From: Achromobacter xylosoxidans | GTDB taxonomy: Bacteria; Pseudomonadota; Gammaproteobacteria; Burkholderiales; Burkholderiaceae_B | Length of the DNA: 64,000 bases | Direction: 5' to 3' | NCBI RefSeq assembly: GCF_001457475.1 | Contig: NZ_LN831029.1 | Span: 310,001 to 374,000 of the forward strand | In this document: one piece after another, positions 17,789 through 25,533 of the stretch | Layout of the letters: every line of letters begins with the position of its first letter | Numbering within the stretch: the first letter of the stretch is position 1 | Translations under genes and position numbers: made by a program | The notes under the pieces: model-generated | Seen by the model: the letters and a program-made list of their open reading frames with translations, nothing else | Told to the model about the DNA's origin: nothing | Database searches by the model: none

Positions 17789-17998
17789 TCAGCCAGCCTG
17801 GCCGACCGGGGCGCTGTCGCCGCCCTGCCCGGCGGGCTTGGCCTGCGGGCGCAGACGCGCATTGCGGAACGGGGCCAGGCATTCGGCCCATGACGAAGGG
17901 AACAAGGGGGTGGCATGGCGCACCGCATCGCGGCGGGCGTAGTGCGCCAGCAGCTGCTGGCCGATCGGGGCGTCTCCCAGGGGATGGCGGGTGTTCAT
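17789..17998 (-). CDS. small hypothetical protein
   Basis: 69 aa, not recognised. It is basic and has no membrane segment. The middle carries HYARRDAVRHATPLFPSSWAECLAPFRNARLRP, which has a folded-domain look; the tail is low-complexity (Gly, Ala, Gln). Start chosen at the ATG at 17998, preceded by a weak CGGAAA. A perfect palindrome, CAGGGT-AA-ACCCTG at 18037-18050, lies about 40 bp upstream and could be its operator. Being a real gene is likely but not certain. Confidence 0.4.
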   Translation of the reverse strand: MNTRHPLGDAPIGQQLLAHYARRDAVRHATPLFPSSWAECLAPFRNARLRPQAKPAGQGGDSAPVGQAG

Positions 17999-18036
17999 GG
18001 TATTTCCGGATTGCATTGAAAGTGTATTCATTGTAC

Positions 18037-18050
18037 CAGGGTAAACCCTG
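18037..18050. promoter_or_regulatory. 14-bp palindrome CAGGGT-AA-ACCCTG, candidate operator
   Basis: A perfect 6+2+6 palindrome in the divergent gap between the 69-aa ORF (minus) and the diiron protein gene (plus). It lies in a locally AT-richer stretch where the minus-strand promoter would be. No regulator can be assigned. Confidence 0.35.
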
Positions 18051-18154
18051 ATCTCCAATCCGTCCGGGTCGATCCAAGTCATTGATATCAGGGGGACGGT
18101 CCCTTTTGGCTTCGATGGCAACGGGAATACCCTAGTCGATCAAAATGGTAGACG

Positions 18155-18167
18155 GTATACAATGTTC
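18155..18167 (+). promoter_or_regulatory. GTATACAATGTTC motif, candidate operator or -10 of the diiron cluster
   Basis: This 13-bp sequence, 54 bp upstream of the diiron protein ATG, recurs exactly at 23485-23497 upstream of the aldehyde dehydrogenase gene. It contains the palindrome GTATAC, a shape often bound by GntR/FCD regulators, and also TATACAAT, which could serve as a -10 element. Either reading makes it a shared control site for the cluster. Confidence 0.5.
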
Positions 18168-18220
18168 TGCATCGGTCGAGGTTTTCGGCCGGCCCCTCCC
18201 TCACAGACCTGGAGCGCGTC

Positions 18221-18952
18221 ATGGCAGAACTGATGAACCGAGATGAATTCCGCACCGCGTTGGAAAACGCGATCAAGGGCAAGAGCGCCAATGCCTCGCC
18301 TTTTTCCATTGCCTGGGCCGAAGGCAAGCTCAGCCGGGAGCACCTGTCGCGCTGGGCCGAGAACCACTATCACTACGTCGGCCCGTTCGCCGACTACCTG
18401 GGCTATCTGTACGCCCGCACGCCCGACACCTACACCGAGGCCAAGGACTTCCTGCTGGCCAACATGTACGAAGAGGAGATCGGCGGCGACCGCCATACCG
18501 ACCTGCTGATCCGCTTCGCCGAGGCCTGCGGCACCACCCGCGAGCGGGTCACCAACCCCGACAACATGTCGCCCACCACCCGCGCCCTGCAAAGCTGGTG
18601 CTACGCGGTGGCCATGCGCGAAGACCCCATCGTGGCGGTGGCCGGCCTGGTGGTGGGCCTGGAATCGCAGGTGCCGTCGATCTATCGCAAGCAGACCCCG
18701 ACCCTGCGCGAGAAATACGGCTTCACCGACGAGGAGGTCGAGTTCTTCGACCTGCACATCGTGTCCGACGAAATCCATGGCGAACGCGGCTACCAGATCG
18801 TGCTGGAGCACGCCAACACGGTCGAGCTGCAGCAGCGCTGCCTGAAGATCTGCGAGATCGGCGCGCAGATGCGGCTGCTGTACACCACCGCGCTCTATAC
18901 CGACTACGTGCAGCAGGAAATCGCCCTGCCCGAGCTGGGTCTGGCGGCCTGA
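18221..18952 (+). CDS. heme-oxygenase-like diiron oxidase (PqqC/TenA-like fold)
   Basis: 243 aa of the PqqC/TenA/heme-oxygenase-like all-helical fold, usually auto-annotated as PqqC-like or iron-containing redox enzyme. True PqqC binds no metal. This protein instead has a full diiron ligand set: E85-x6-H92 (EEIGGDRH), E148 (GLESQ), and H179-x3-D183-x2-H186 (HIVSDEIH). The pattern and spacing match the CADD-type heme-oxygenase-like diiron oxidases. No pqqA, B, D or E is nearby. It starts with GGAGCG eight bases before the ATG and leads a run with two ferredoxins, which could supply the electrons needed for O2 activation. The substrate is unknown. I am confident of fold and metal site, not of reaction. 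Confidence 0.85.
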   Translation: MAELMNRDEFRTALENAIKGKSANASPFSIAWAEGKLSREHLSRWAENHYHYVGPFADYLGYLYARTPDTYTEAKDFLLANMYEEEIGGDRHTDLLIRFAEACGTTRERVTNPDNMSPTTRALQSWCYAVAMREDPIVAVAGLVVGLESQVPSIYRKQTPTLREKYGFTDEEVEFFDLHIVSDEIHGERGYQIVLEHANTVELQQRCLKICEIGAQMRLLYTTALYTDYVQQEIALPELGLAA

Positions 18953-19031
18953 ACGCCCGAGCCCGCGCTTGCGGCGCCACCCGCGCATGGCGCGGGCCGG
19001 CTGCCGCGGCGCTTCACTGGATGACCGATAC

Positions 19032-19370
19032 ATGCCTACCGTCACATTCCACAAAGGCGGCCAGACCTACACCGGCGAGGTGCCGGACAACGCCAACCTG
19101 GTGGTGCGCGCCGGCATCCGGCAGTTTCCGTTCCCGCACCTGCGCTACGAGTGCGGCATGGGCAAGTGCGCCAAGTGCGCCTGCCGCGTGCTGGCGGGGG
19201 CCGAGCACCTGCCGCCGGTGAACTGGAAGGAAAAGAAGCAGCTGGGCGAGCGCATCGACGCCGGCTACCGCCTGGCCTGCCAGTTGTGGCTCGGCCACGA
19301 TATCGAGCTGGCGCAGGACGTCGAGGTGGCGCCAGCGCGCGAGCCCGCGGCCGCGCTCGAGCAACCCTGA
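19032..19370 (+). CDS. 2Fe-2S ferredoxin, first of two
   Basis: 112 aa, a single plant/adrenodoxin-type ferredoxin domain. Cluster ligands are C41-x4-C46-x2-C49 and C83, with C51 as an extra cysteine. The loop RYECGMGKCAKCACRV and the later GYRLACQLW are typical. The last 20 residues are a low-complexity tail. It lies 79 bp after the diiron protein and 73 bp before the 113-aa protein, so these genes probably share a transcript. It would shuttle electrons from the reductase at 25534 to the diiron enzyme. The ATG at 19032 is chosen as the first codon matching the domain start. Confidence 0.9.
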   Translation: MPTVTFHKGGQTYTGEVPDNANLVVRAGIRQFPFPHLRYECGMGKCAKCACRVLAGAEHLPPVNWKEKKQLGERIDAGYRLACQLWLGHDIELAQDVEVAPAREPAAALEQP

Positions 19371-19443
19371 CGCCCGCGCCGGGCGTCCCGCGGCGCCGAC
19401 ACGCCCTGGCCCCGGCGCCCAACCCGATGCAAAGGAACCGTGC

Positions 19444-19785
19444 ATGACCCGCGACGCGAATGACGCCGTGTTCGTGATCCTGACGTCCAAGCCCGGCGTG
19501 TACCGCACCGAGGTGGACGCGCAGGCCGAGATCGTCGAGACCTACGACTATGCCTGCGACGGCAGGACCCGCGCGGTGTTCAGCATTGCCCGCCTGCGAG
19601 GGCCGGCGCGACTGCTGGTCACCGAGGAAACCCCGCCCTACATCGTCAACCGCGTGCCGTCCAAGTTCCTGGAGTCGTTCGCCTCACTGGCGGCGGCGCG
19701 CCGCGAGCTGGCGCACCTGAGCCGCTTCGGCAGCATGCAAACCACCCTGACGCGGCGTCCCGGCCCCGTCGCCGCGGAGCACTGA
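19444..19785 (+). CDS. unrecognised 113-aa protein between two ferredoxins
   Basis: 113 aa, not recognised. It is soluble with no signal peptide and an alpha/beta look: VFVILTSKPGVYRTEV, AEIVETYDYACDGRTRAVFSIA, RLLVTEETPPYIVNRVPSKFLESF. There are strong beta-strand candidates, one cysteine and no metal motif. It has a good AAAGGAA before the ATG and ends five bases before the second ferredoxin, so translation is likely coupled. Its position suggests an accessory or substrate-binding subunit of the diiron oxygenase system. It is the most informative gene to search with, because its phylogenetic spread should define the system. Confidence 0.75.
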   Translation: MTRDANDAVFVILTSKPGVYRTEVDAQAEIVETYDYACDGRTRAVFSIARLRGPARLLVTEETPPYIVNRVPSKFLESFASLAAARRELAHLSRFGSMQTTLTRRPGPVAAEH

Positions 19786-19790
19786 GCAGC

Positions 19791-20132
19791 ATGGTCAACA
19801 TCACGTTTCTATCGAATGGCGGCAAGGTGGCCAGCGCGCCCGAGAACAGCAATCTGCTGCGGGTGTCGCTGAAGGAACAGGGCGGCATTCCGTTCAAGTG
19901 CGGCGGCGGCCTGTGCGGCACCTGCAAATGCCGCATCGAACAGGGGCTGGAGAACACCGACGCCATCAAGCCCAAGGAACGCAAGCATCTGCGGCCCGAG
20001 GATTTCGAGGCCGGCTACCGCATGGCCTGCCAGACTTTCGTGCTGGGCGACGTGGCGGTGTCGTGGGTGGTGCGCGACGGCAAGGGCGTGGTGGTGGACG
20101 ATGCCGGCCAGGCGACGCCCGTGGCGCCCTGA
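19791..20132 (+). CDS. 2Fe-2S ferredoxin, second of two
   Basis: 113 aa, a second [2Fe-2S] ferredoxin domain with C37-x4-C42-x2-C45 and C80 (FKCGGGLCGTCKCRI; YRMACQTF). It is diverged from the first copy, so it is not a recent duplicate, and it may have a different redox potential or partner. It starts five bases after the preceding gene and ends 23 bp before the convergent GntR gene, closing the four-gene run that begins with the diiron protein. Confidence 0.9.
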   Translation: MVNITFLSNGGKVASAPENSNLLRVSLKEQGGIPFKCGGGLCGTCKCRIEQGLENTDAIKPKERKHLRPEDFEAGYRMACQTFVLGDVAVSWVVRDGKGVVVDDAGQATPVAP

Positions 20133-20155
20133 GCGGGTTGCGGCCGGGGCCGCGC

Positions 20156-20908
20156 TCAGGCGGCCGACGAATGCGCCTGGCGCGTCTCGGTGTAGGCCTT
20201 GGCGGCGTTGTGCACGTGCTGGCTGGCCAGCAGCGCGGCCAGGTCGCCATTGCCGGCGATGACGGCGTTCAGGATCTGCGAGTGCTCGTCCCAGTTCTGC
20301 TTGGCGCGGTGCATGTTGCTGGGCGCGAACAGCAGCGCCGTGCGGTCGCGCAGCGAGCGCATCAGGTCGGTCAGCACCACGTTGCCGCCGATGGTGGCCA
20401 GCATCTCGTGGAACTGCGAATTCAGCGCCAGGAACTTGTCCAGCTGCTCGCCGCGCGCGGCCTCGGTGCCTTCGCGCAGAAAGGCCTGCAGGCGCTCGAC
20501 GGTCTTGTCGTCGCGCCGCTGCGCCGCCAGCTTGGCGTTCAGGCCTTCCAGCGTGGCGCGGACCTCGACCATGTCGTAGGCGACCGCGTCCGACAGCACC
20601 GACACCGAGGCGCCGCGGCGCGGCTCGATGGTGACCAGCCCTTCGGCGGCCAGCGCCCGCAGCGCTTCGCGCACCGGGATGCGCGACACGCCCATCTCTT
20701 CCGACAGGCGTCCTTCGACCAGGCGGTCGCCGGGGGTGAATTCGCCGCTGAGGATGCGCTCGCGCAGCTTGTCGCGGATGACCGCGAACAACTGCGGATG
20801 CTGCTCGCCGATCTTCAGCGGGGCAGTTTGCGGCGTGTCTACGGCTTGCGAGCTGACGGGCGTGGTGGTCATGGCGAGCAGGTCTGGCGGAATGGATACA
20901 GTCTGCAT
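20156..20908 (-). CDS. GntR family regulator, FCD (FadR/VanR-like) subfamily
   Basis: 250 aa from the ATG at 20908; an ATG at 20872 would give 238 aa and is as likely, because a TACAATG promoter-like motif overlaps the first start. The winged helix (about 35-105) has LRERILSGEFTPGDRLVEGRLSEEMGVSRIPVREALRALAAEGLV. The helical FCD ligand-binding domain follows (about 115-240), with DMVEVRATLEG, FHEMLA and HSQILNAVIAGN holding the usual acidic and histidine ligands. It is expected to bind a small carboxylate and release DNA. It lies centrally in the cluster, and GTATAC-type motifs occur at most neighbouring promoters. Confidence 0.93.
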   Translation of the reverse strand: MQTVSIPPDLLAMTTTPVSSQAVDTPQTAPLKIGEQHPQLFAVIRDKLRERILSGEFTPGDRLVEGRLSEEMGVSRIPVREALRALAAEGLVTIEPRRGASVSVLSDAVAYDMVEVRATLEGLNAKLAAQRRDDKTVERLQAFLREGTEAARGEQLDKFLALNSQFHEMLATIGGNVVLTDLMRSLRDRTALLFAPSNMHRAKQNWDEHSQILNAVIAGNGDLAALLASQHVHNAAKAYTETRQAHSSAA

Positions 20909-20913
20909 TGTAT
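20889..20913. promoter_or_regulatory. GGATAC/TACAATG motif at the regulator start, possible autoregulation
   Basis: Read on the minus strand, this holds TAATACAATGC followed by CTGTATCC. TACAATG matches the right part of the GTATACAATG motif at 18155 and 23485, and GTATCC mirrors its left half. It covers the first possible start codon of the GntR gene. Confidence 0.35.
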
Positions 20914-20946
20914 TACCGGGATGGGCGGTGGCGGACGCAAGCGGGT

Positions 20947-21684
20947 TCAACCGGCCCACAGCGCCTTGCCGATCACTCCCAGCGCGCCCACGGCGCAGGC
21001 GCCCAGCAGCACGGCGCGCACCGCGCGTGGCGGCAACCGGTGGCGCAGGCGGCCCGACACGGCGAAGCCGGCCAGCAGGAACGGCGCCAGGCTGAGCGCC
21101 AGGCCGGCGTGGTAACCGGTGTAGCGCCGCGCCCAGGCCAGCATGGCCAGCGAAAAGAGCGACCCCAGGAACAGCACCATGCCCAGCGTGGCGCGTAGCC
21201 GCGGCGGTTCGGCGTGTTGCAGCACCAGGGCGATGGGCGGGGCGCCGACCGAGGTCATGGTGCCCATGATGCCGGACGCCACGCCGGCGCCCGAGACCCG
21301 GCCGGGCGTGGCCGCAAAGCGCAGCCCGGCCGCGCTGAGCGCGACCGCGGCCAGGATCAGCGCGGCGAACAGCAGGCCCAGCGTCTGCGGCGCGAAGCGG
21401 GCCATGGCGTAGATGGCGATCAGGGTGCCGGCGGCGCGCCCGGTCAGCGCATAGGCGACGGCCCGCCAGTCGATGGCGGCGCGTTCGCGCAGCGCGGTCA
21501 GCAGCGAGATGAAGCCGCCCAGCGTCAGCAGGGGGCCGGGGGCGAGCTGGGGAAAGCACAGCGCCGCCACCGGCGCGGCGAACATGGCGAAGCCGATGCC
21601 GCCCACGCCCTGCGCCAGCGCGGCGCCGAACACCACCGCCGCCATGGCGGCGTAATGCCAGAGATCGGGTAGGGAAGCCATCAT
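20947..21684 (-). CDS. TauE/SafE-type sulfite/organoanion exporter family permease
   Basis: 245 aa with about eight membrane helices and the two internal repeats of the TauE/SafE family (first: AALAQGVGGIGFAMFAAPVAAL; second: MGTMTSVGAPPIALVLQH). Members export sulfite, sulfoacetate or other small organic anions across the inner membrane. It begins 38 bp upstream of the GntR start on the same strand, so the two are probably co-transcribed. A GTATAC site lies 19 bp upstream of its ATG. In this context it could export a by-product of the pathway or act as an importer of the inducing acid. Confidence 0.85.
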   Translation of the reverse strand: MMASLPDLWHYAAMAAVVFGAALAQGVGGIGFAMFAAPVAALCFPQLAPGPLLTLGGFISLLTALRERAAIDWRAVAYALTGRAAGTLIAIYAMARFAPQTLGLLFAALILAAVALSAAGLRFAATPGRVSGAGVASGIMGTMTSVGAPPIALVLQHAEPPRLRATLGMVLFLGSLFSLAMLAWARRYTGYHAGLALSLAPFLLAGFAVSGRLRHRLPPRAVRAVLLGACAVGALGVIGKALWAG

Positions 21685-21702
21685 GCCGAATCCGTTCTTT
21701 TT

Positions 21703-21708
21703 GTATAC
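21703..21708 (-). promoter_or_regulatory. GTATAC site upstream of the TauE-like gene
   Basis: On the minus strand the context is CGTATACAAAAAG, 19 bp upstream of the ATG. It shares GTATACAA with the sites at 18155 and 23485. Confidence 0.4.
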
Positions 21709-21860
21709 GATAGTCTATTGAAATATCGGCGATGCACCAAACCGGGGCTTGCACCCCAACTTAATGCACTGATTTTTCTCGAATATTCATGGAAATTTCA
21801 GGATTATCGCTTTCCCTAGGCGCTGCATATTTCGGTTGGTATGGCAGCAAACGAAATATA

Positions 21861-21866
21861 GTATAC
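21861..21866 (+). promoter_or_regulatory. GTATAC site upstream of the large permease
   Basis: GTATAC in the context ATATAGTATACCGAAG, 43 bp upstream of the permease ATG at 21910. Flanks differ from the other sites beyond the palindrome core. Confidence 0.35.
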
Positions 21867-21909
21867 CGAAGTGGCGACCCAACAGCCACGTCGACAAGGG
21901 GAATAGCGC

Positions 21910-23442
21910 ATGCAATCGGACGTCGTGCTCAACGCCGCTCACTGGATGTACCTGATCAGCGTCGCCGCGATCATCCTGACGATGATCCTGCGCGCCAACG
22001 TGGTGGTGCCGTCGGTGATCGGCACTTTCCTGGTGGTGCTGGCCATCACCGGCAACCCGATCAGCGCGCTGATCGGCATCTTCTCGGCCAGCTTCGTAGC
22101 CGCCAAAGAGCTTTTCAACATCTTCCTGGTCATCACCTTCATGACGGCCCTGCTCAACGCGCTCAAGACGCTGCAGGCGGACGTGCGCATGGTGCAGCCG
22201 TTCCGGCGGGTGATGCGCGGCGGGCACTCGTCGTTTCTCATCATCGCCCTCTGTACCTACGTGATCTCGCTGTTCTTCTGGCCAACGCCGGCAGTGCCGC
22301 TGGTGTCGGCGATCCTGCTGCCCGCGGCCATCGCGGCCGGACTGCCGCCGCTGGCCGGCGCCATGGCGATCGCCATCGCCGGCCAGGGCATGGCGCTGTC
22401 TTCGGATTACGTGATCGGCGTGGCGCCGGGCATCAGCGCCAAGGCCGCCGGCGCCGCCGTCAGCGCCGCGGTGGTGGCGGACCGGGCGCTGGTGCTGTCG
22501 CTGATCACCGGCGCGGTGGCGCTGACCGCTGCCTACCTGCTGATCCGCAAGCACATCGTGCCGGCCGATGCGGCGCTGCTGTCGGCCTGGCAGGCGCGGG
22601 CGCAGGACGGCAGCCTGGCCGAGATCGAGCATTCCGGCTCGTTCGACAAGGCCGAGCTGGCGCGCGGCACCATGGGCGCCAATCCGGCGCTGCCGCGCGG
22701 GCCGGGGCTGGACGAGGAGGAGCGGCGCCGGGTGCGCTGGTCGCGGGTGTTCGCGGTGGTGACGCCGCTGGCGTTCCTGGGCGTGATCGCGGTGATGGTG
22801 CTGCCGCGCCTGTTCCCGGCGCTGCCCGCGCTGCGCGGCGGCGACGCGGCCGCGCTGGTGGGCGGCGTGGCCTTCGTGGTGATGATGCTGGTGACGCTGG
22901 CCGCCGAAGGGCCGAGCAGGATGCTGGACGTGTGCCCCGAGCACGTGACCGACGGCTTCGTGTTCGCTTTCAAGGCAATGGGTTCGGTGCTGCCGATCGC
23001 GGGCTTCTTCTTCGTCGGCGCCAACGAGACCGCGGCGCAGATCCTGGGCGTGCCGCAGGCGCAGGCGCCGGGCCTGCTGTTCGAAGTGATCTCGGCGGGC
23101 CAGCACCTGATCCCCGAGAACCACTTCCTGGTGGCCTTCGGCGTGCTGCTGGTGGGGATGATCACCGGCATCGACGGCTCGGGCTTCGCCGGCCTGCCGC
23201 TGACCGGCACGCTGTCGGGCGCGCTGGGGCCGGTGGTGGGCGTGGATCCGGCGACGCTGGCGGCAGTGGGCCAGATGGGCGCGGTGTGGACCGGCGGCGG
23301 CACGCTGATCGCCTGGTCCTCGCTGATCGCGGTGGCCGGGTTCGCGCGGGTGCACGTGCTGTCGCTGGTGCGGGCGCTGCTGCTGCCGGTGGTGCTGGCG
23401 CTGTTCGTCTCCACCATCTGCGCCGTCCTGATCTGGCGGTGA
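21910..23442 (+). CDS. large multi-pass permease, ion-transporter-superfamily-like
   Basis: 510 aa with roughly 12 membrane helices and no soluble domain other than a polar loop around 220-275. The glycine- and proline-rich re-entrant-looking segments (WPTPAVPLVSAILLPAAIAAG; GMITGIDGSGFAGLPLTGTLSG) resemble ion-transporter superfamily carriers for organic acids, but I cannot assign a named family. AAGGGGAA precedes the ATG. A GTATAC site lies upstream, and the aldehyde dehydrogenase gene follows after 118 bp. It is probably the uptake system for the substrate of this cluster. Confidence 0.7.
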   Translation: MQSDVVLNAAHWMYLISVAAIILTMILRANVVVPSVIGTFLVVLAITGNPISALIGIFSASFVAAKELFNIFLVITFMTALLNALKTLQADVRMVQPFRRVMRGGHSSFLIIALCTYVISLFFWPTPAVPLVSAILLPAAIAAGLPPLAGAMAIAIAGQGMALSSDYVIGVAPGISAKAAGAAVSAAVVADRALVLSLITGAVALTAAYLLIRKHIVPADAALLSAWQARAQDGSLAEIEHSGSFDKAELARGTMGANPALPRGPGLDEEERRRVRWSRVFAVVTPLAFLGVIAVMVLPRLFPALPALRGGDAAALVGGVAFVVMMLVTLAAEGPSRMLDVCPEHVTDGFVFAFKAMGSVLPIAGFFFVGANETAAQILGVPQAQAPGLLFEVISAGQHLIPENHFLVAFGVLLVGMITGIDGSGFAGLPLTGTLSGALGPVVGVDPATLAAVGQMGAVWTGGGTLIAWSSLIAVAGFARVHVLSLVRALLLPVVLALFVSTICAVLIWR

Positions 23443-23484
23443 GCCCGGCTTGGGGTTTACGCGCATCACGCCATATAGATTAAA

Positions 23485-23497
23485 GTATACAATGTTC
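23485..23497 (+). promoter_or_regulatory. GTATACAATGTTC motif upstream of the aldehyde dehydrogenase
   Basis: Identical over 13 bp to 18155-18167. It lies 63 bp before the chosen GTG start, a position suited to an operator or -10 element for the dehydrogenase-GlcG-reductase operon. Confidence 0.5.
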
Positions 23498-23560
23498 AGA
23501 AATTACCTAAGACGGCCGATTCCCGGGCATCCCGGCCAGCCCGGCAGAGGAAGGACTTCC

Positions 23561-25021
23561 GTGGACGATCTCTCGCAGCAGGTTTTTCTCAACTACATCG
23601 GCGGGGAATGGGTGGCCTGCGCTTCGGGCGTCACGGCGCCCAACCTGAACCCGGCCGACACGTCCGACGTGGTGGGGCGCTTCCAGCAATCGGACGCGGA
23701 CGACGCCGCCCGCGCCGTGAAGGCCGCTGCGGATGCCTTCGCCGCCTGGCGCGACACGCCGATCTCCAAGCGTGCCGCCATCCTGTTCCGTGCCGCCCAG
23801 CACCTGGAAGACCACGCCGACGAGGTGGCGCGCGAGCTGACCCGCGAGGAAGGCAAGGGCCTGGCGCTGGCGCGCGACGAGGTCCTGCGTTCGGCCCAGA
23901 CCATCCGCTTTTACGCGGTGGAGGGCCAGTCGTTCACCGGCGAGACCTTCGTCAACGACGATCCCGACATGGTGGTCTACAGCCAGCGCGAGCCGCTGGG
24001 GGTGGTGACGGTGATCTCGCCGTGGAATTTCCCGATCTCGATCCCGGCCCGCAAGATCGCGCCGGCGCTCATCACGGGCAACACGGTGGTGTTCAAGCCC
24101 TCGTCCGATGCGCCGCTGACCGGCTACCGGCTCACCGAGGCCTTCGTCGAGGCGGGCCTGCCGCCGGGCGTGCTGAATTTCGTGACCGGGCCGGCCTCGA
24201 AGGTGGGCCAGGCCATCACCACGGCGGCGGCGGTGCGCGCCATTTCCTTCACCGGCTCGACCGCGGCCGGCGAGCAGATCCATCGTGGCGCCGACCTGAC
24301 CACGCGCACGCAGATGGAGCTGGGCGGCAAGAACCCGCTGATCGTGCTGGCCGACGCCGACCTGGATCGCGCGGTGGACCTGGCGGTCAAGGGCGGCTTT
24401 TCGCTCAGCGGCCAGGCCTGCACCGGCACCAGCCGCCTGCTGGTCGATCGCAAGGTGCTGGCGGCGTTCACCGACAAACTGCTGGCGCGCATGCGCAAGC
24501 TGACCATCGGCAACGGCCTGGAGGGCAATTTCGACCTGGGACCGCTGGCCACGCGTAAACAACTCGACACGGTGCTGAGCTACATCGCGGTGGGCAAGCA
24601 GGAAGCCACCCACCTGATCGGCGGCGAGCGCCTGGACGGTCCGGGCTTCGAGCGCGGCTATTACGTGACGCCGGCCCTGTTCACGGACGTGACGCAGCAG
24701 ATGCGGATCGCGCGCGAGGAAATCTTCGGCCCCGTGCTGGCGCTGATCGCGGTGGACGGCTACGACGAGGCCATCGCTTGCGCCAACGACACCGAATACG
24801 GCCTGTCCGCGGCCATCGCCACCAGCGACGCGCGCTACGCCCACCGCTTCGCCCGCGACATCCAGGCCGGCACCGTCAAGATCAACCGCACCACCACGGG
24901 CAATCTCATCAACGCGCCGTTCGGCGGCCTGAAAAGCTCCAGCACGTCGACGTTCCGTGAATCGGGCCGGGTCGGGCTGGAGTTCTACACGCAGATCAAG
25001 ACCGTCTACCGCGCCGGCTGA
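23561..25021 (+). CDS. aldehyde dehydrogenase, 2-oxoglutarate-semialdehyde dehydrogenase-like
   Basis: 486 aa from a GTG preceded by AGAGGAAGGA; the frame is open further upstream but that part covers the GTATAC promoter site. It is an NAD(P)-dependent aldehyde dehydrogenase: PWNFPISIPARK, FTGSTAAG in the cofactor fold, general base E253 (MELGGKNP) and nucleophile C287 (GQACTGTSR). The N-terminus (APNLNPADTSDVVG) and the end (NAPFGGLKSSS...REXG) resemble the semialdehyde dehydrogenases that make 2-oxoglutarate from its semialdehyde. It would finish oxidation of an aldehyde formed by the pathway. The exact substrate is an inference. Confidence 0.88.
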   Translation: MDDLSQQVFLNYIGGEWVACASGVTAPNLNPADTSDVVGRFQQSDADDAARAVKAAADAFAAWRDTPISKRAAILFRAAQHLEDHADEVARELTREEGKGLALARDEVLRSAQTIRFYAVEGQSFTGETFVNDDPDMVVYSQREPLGVVTVISPWNFPISIPARKIAPALITGNTVVFKPSSDAPLTGYRLTEAFVEAGLPPGVLNFVTGPASKVGQAITTAAAVRAISFTGSTAAGEQIHRGADLTTRTQMELGGKNPLIVLADADLDRAVDLAVKGGFSLSGQACTGTSRLLVDRKVLAAFTDKLLARMRKLTIGNGLEGNFDLGPLATRKQLDTVLSYIAVGKQEATHLIGGERLDGPGFERGYYVTPALFTDVTQQMRIAREEIFGPVLALIAVDGYDEAIACANDTEYGLSAAIATSDARYAHRFARDIQAGTVKINRTTTGNLINAPFGGLKSSSTSTFRESGRVGLEFYTQIKTVYRAG

Positions 25022-25042
25022 CGGCGCCTTCGGAGAACAGAC

Positions 25043-25522
25043 ATGAAGCAGATTTATCGCCTGGAACTGGAAGAAGCCCGCGCCATGGTGCGCGCGGCCA
25101 TCGCCCGCTCGGAGCAGATCGGCGTGCTGGAATCGGTGTGCATCGTCGACGACGGCGGCTATCCGATCGCGCTGGAGCGCATGGACGGCGCCCGCATCAC
25201 CGGCCCGCAGATCGCCTGGAACAAGGCCTTCACCGCATCCGGGCACAAGCGCTCGACGCACCTGTTCACCACGCCGCCCAATGGGCCGGCGCTGCCCGGC
25301 AATGAGGCCTTCGGCATCCAGTGGAGCTTCGAGGGCAAGTTCGCCGCATTCGTGGGCGGCTTTCCCATCGTGGTCAACGACGAGGTCATCGGCGGCGTCG
25401 GCCTGAGCGGCGGCAACGGCGAGCAGGACACCCAGGCCGGCCTGGCCGCGTTGGGGGCGCTGGCCGAAATGCTGGAGCCGCGCGGCCTGAAGGTGCTGGT
25501 GCAGGCGGACATCAAGAAATAG
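25043..25522 (+). CDS. GlcG/HbpS family protein
   Basis: 159 aa, a single GlcG/HbpS (DUF336) domain. Visible features are the first helix LELEEARAMVRAAIARSEQIG, VCIVDDGGYPIALERMDGA, the NKAFTASGHKRSTH segment and the C-terminal GGVGLSGGNGEQDTQAGLAAL. Members bind heme, cobalamin or small molecules and often accompany oxidative catabolic operons; their catalytic roles are mostly unclear. GGAGA precedes the ATG, 21 bp after the dehydrogenase. It has no signal peptide, unlike secreted HbpS. Confidence 0.88.
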   Translation: MKQIYRLELEEARAMVRAAIARSEQIGVLESVCIVDDGGYPIALERMDGARITGPQIAWNKAFTASGHKRSTHLFTTPPNGPALPGNEAFGIQWSFEGKFAAFVGGFPIVVNDEVIGGVGLSGGNGEQDTQAGLAALGALAEMLEPRGLKVLVQADIKK

Positions 25523-25533
25523 GCGCTGTCGTC

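Noticed and set aside
18221..18952. PQQ biosynthesis protein PqqC
   Set aside because: No pqqA, B, D or E nearby, and the protein has a full diiron ligand set that metal-free PqqC does not need.
20156..21754. 532-aa minus-strand open frame joining the GntR gene to the region of the TauE-like gene
   Set aside because: The upstream part is an out-of-frame reading of the TauE-like gene; the GntR protein starts at 20908 or 20872.
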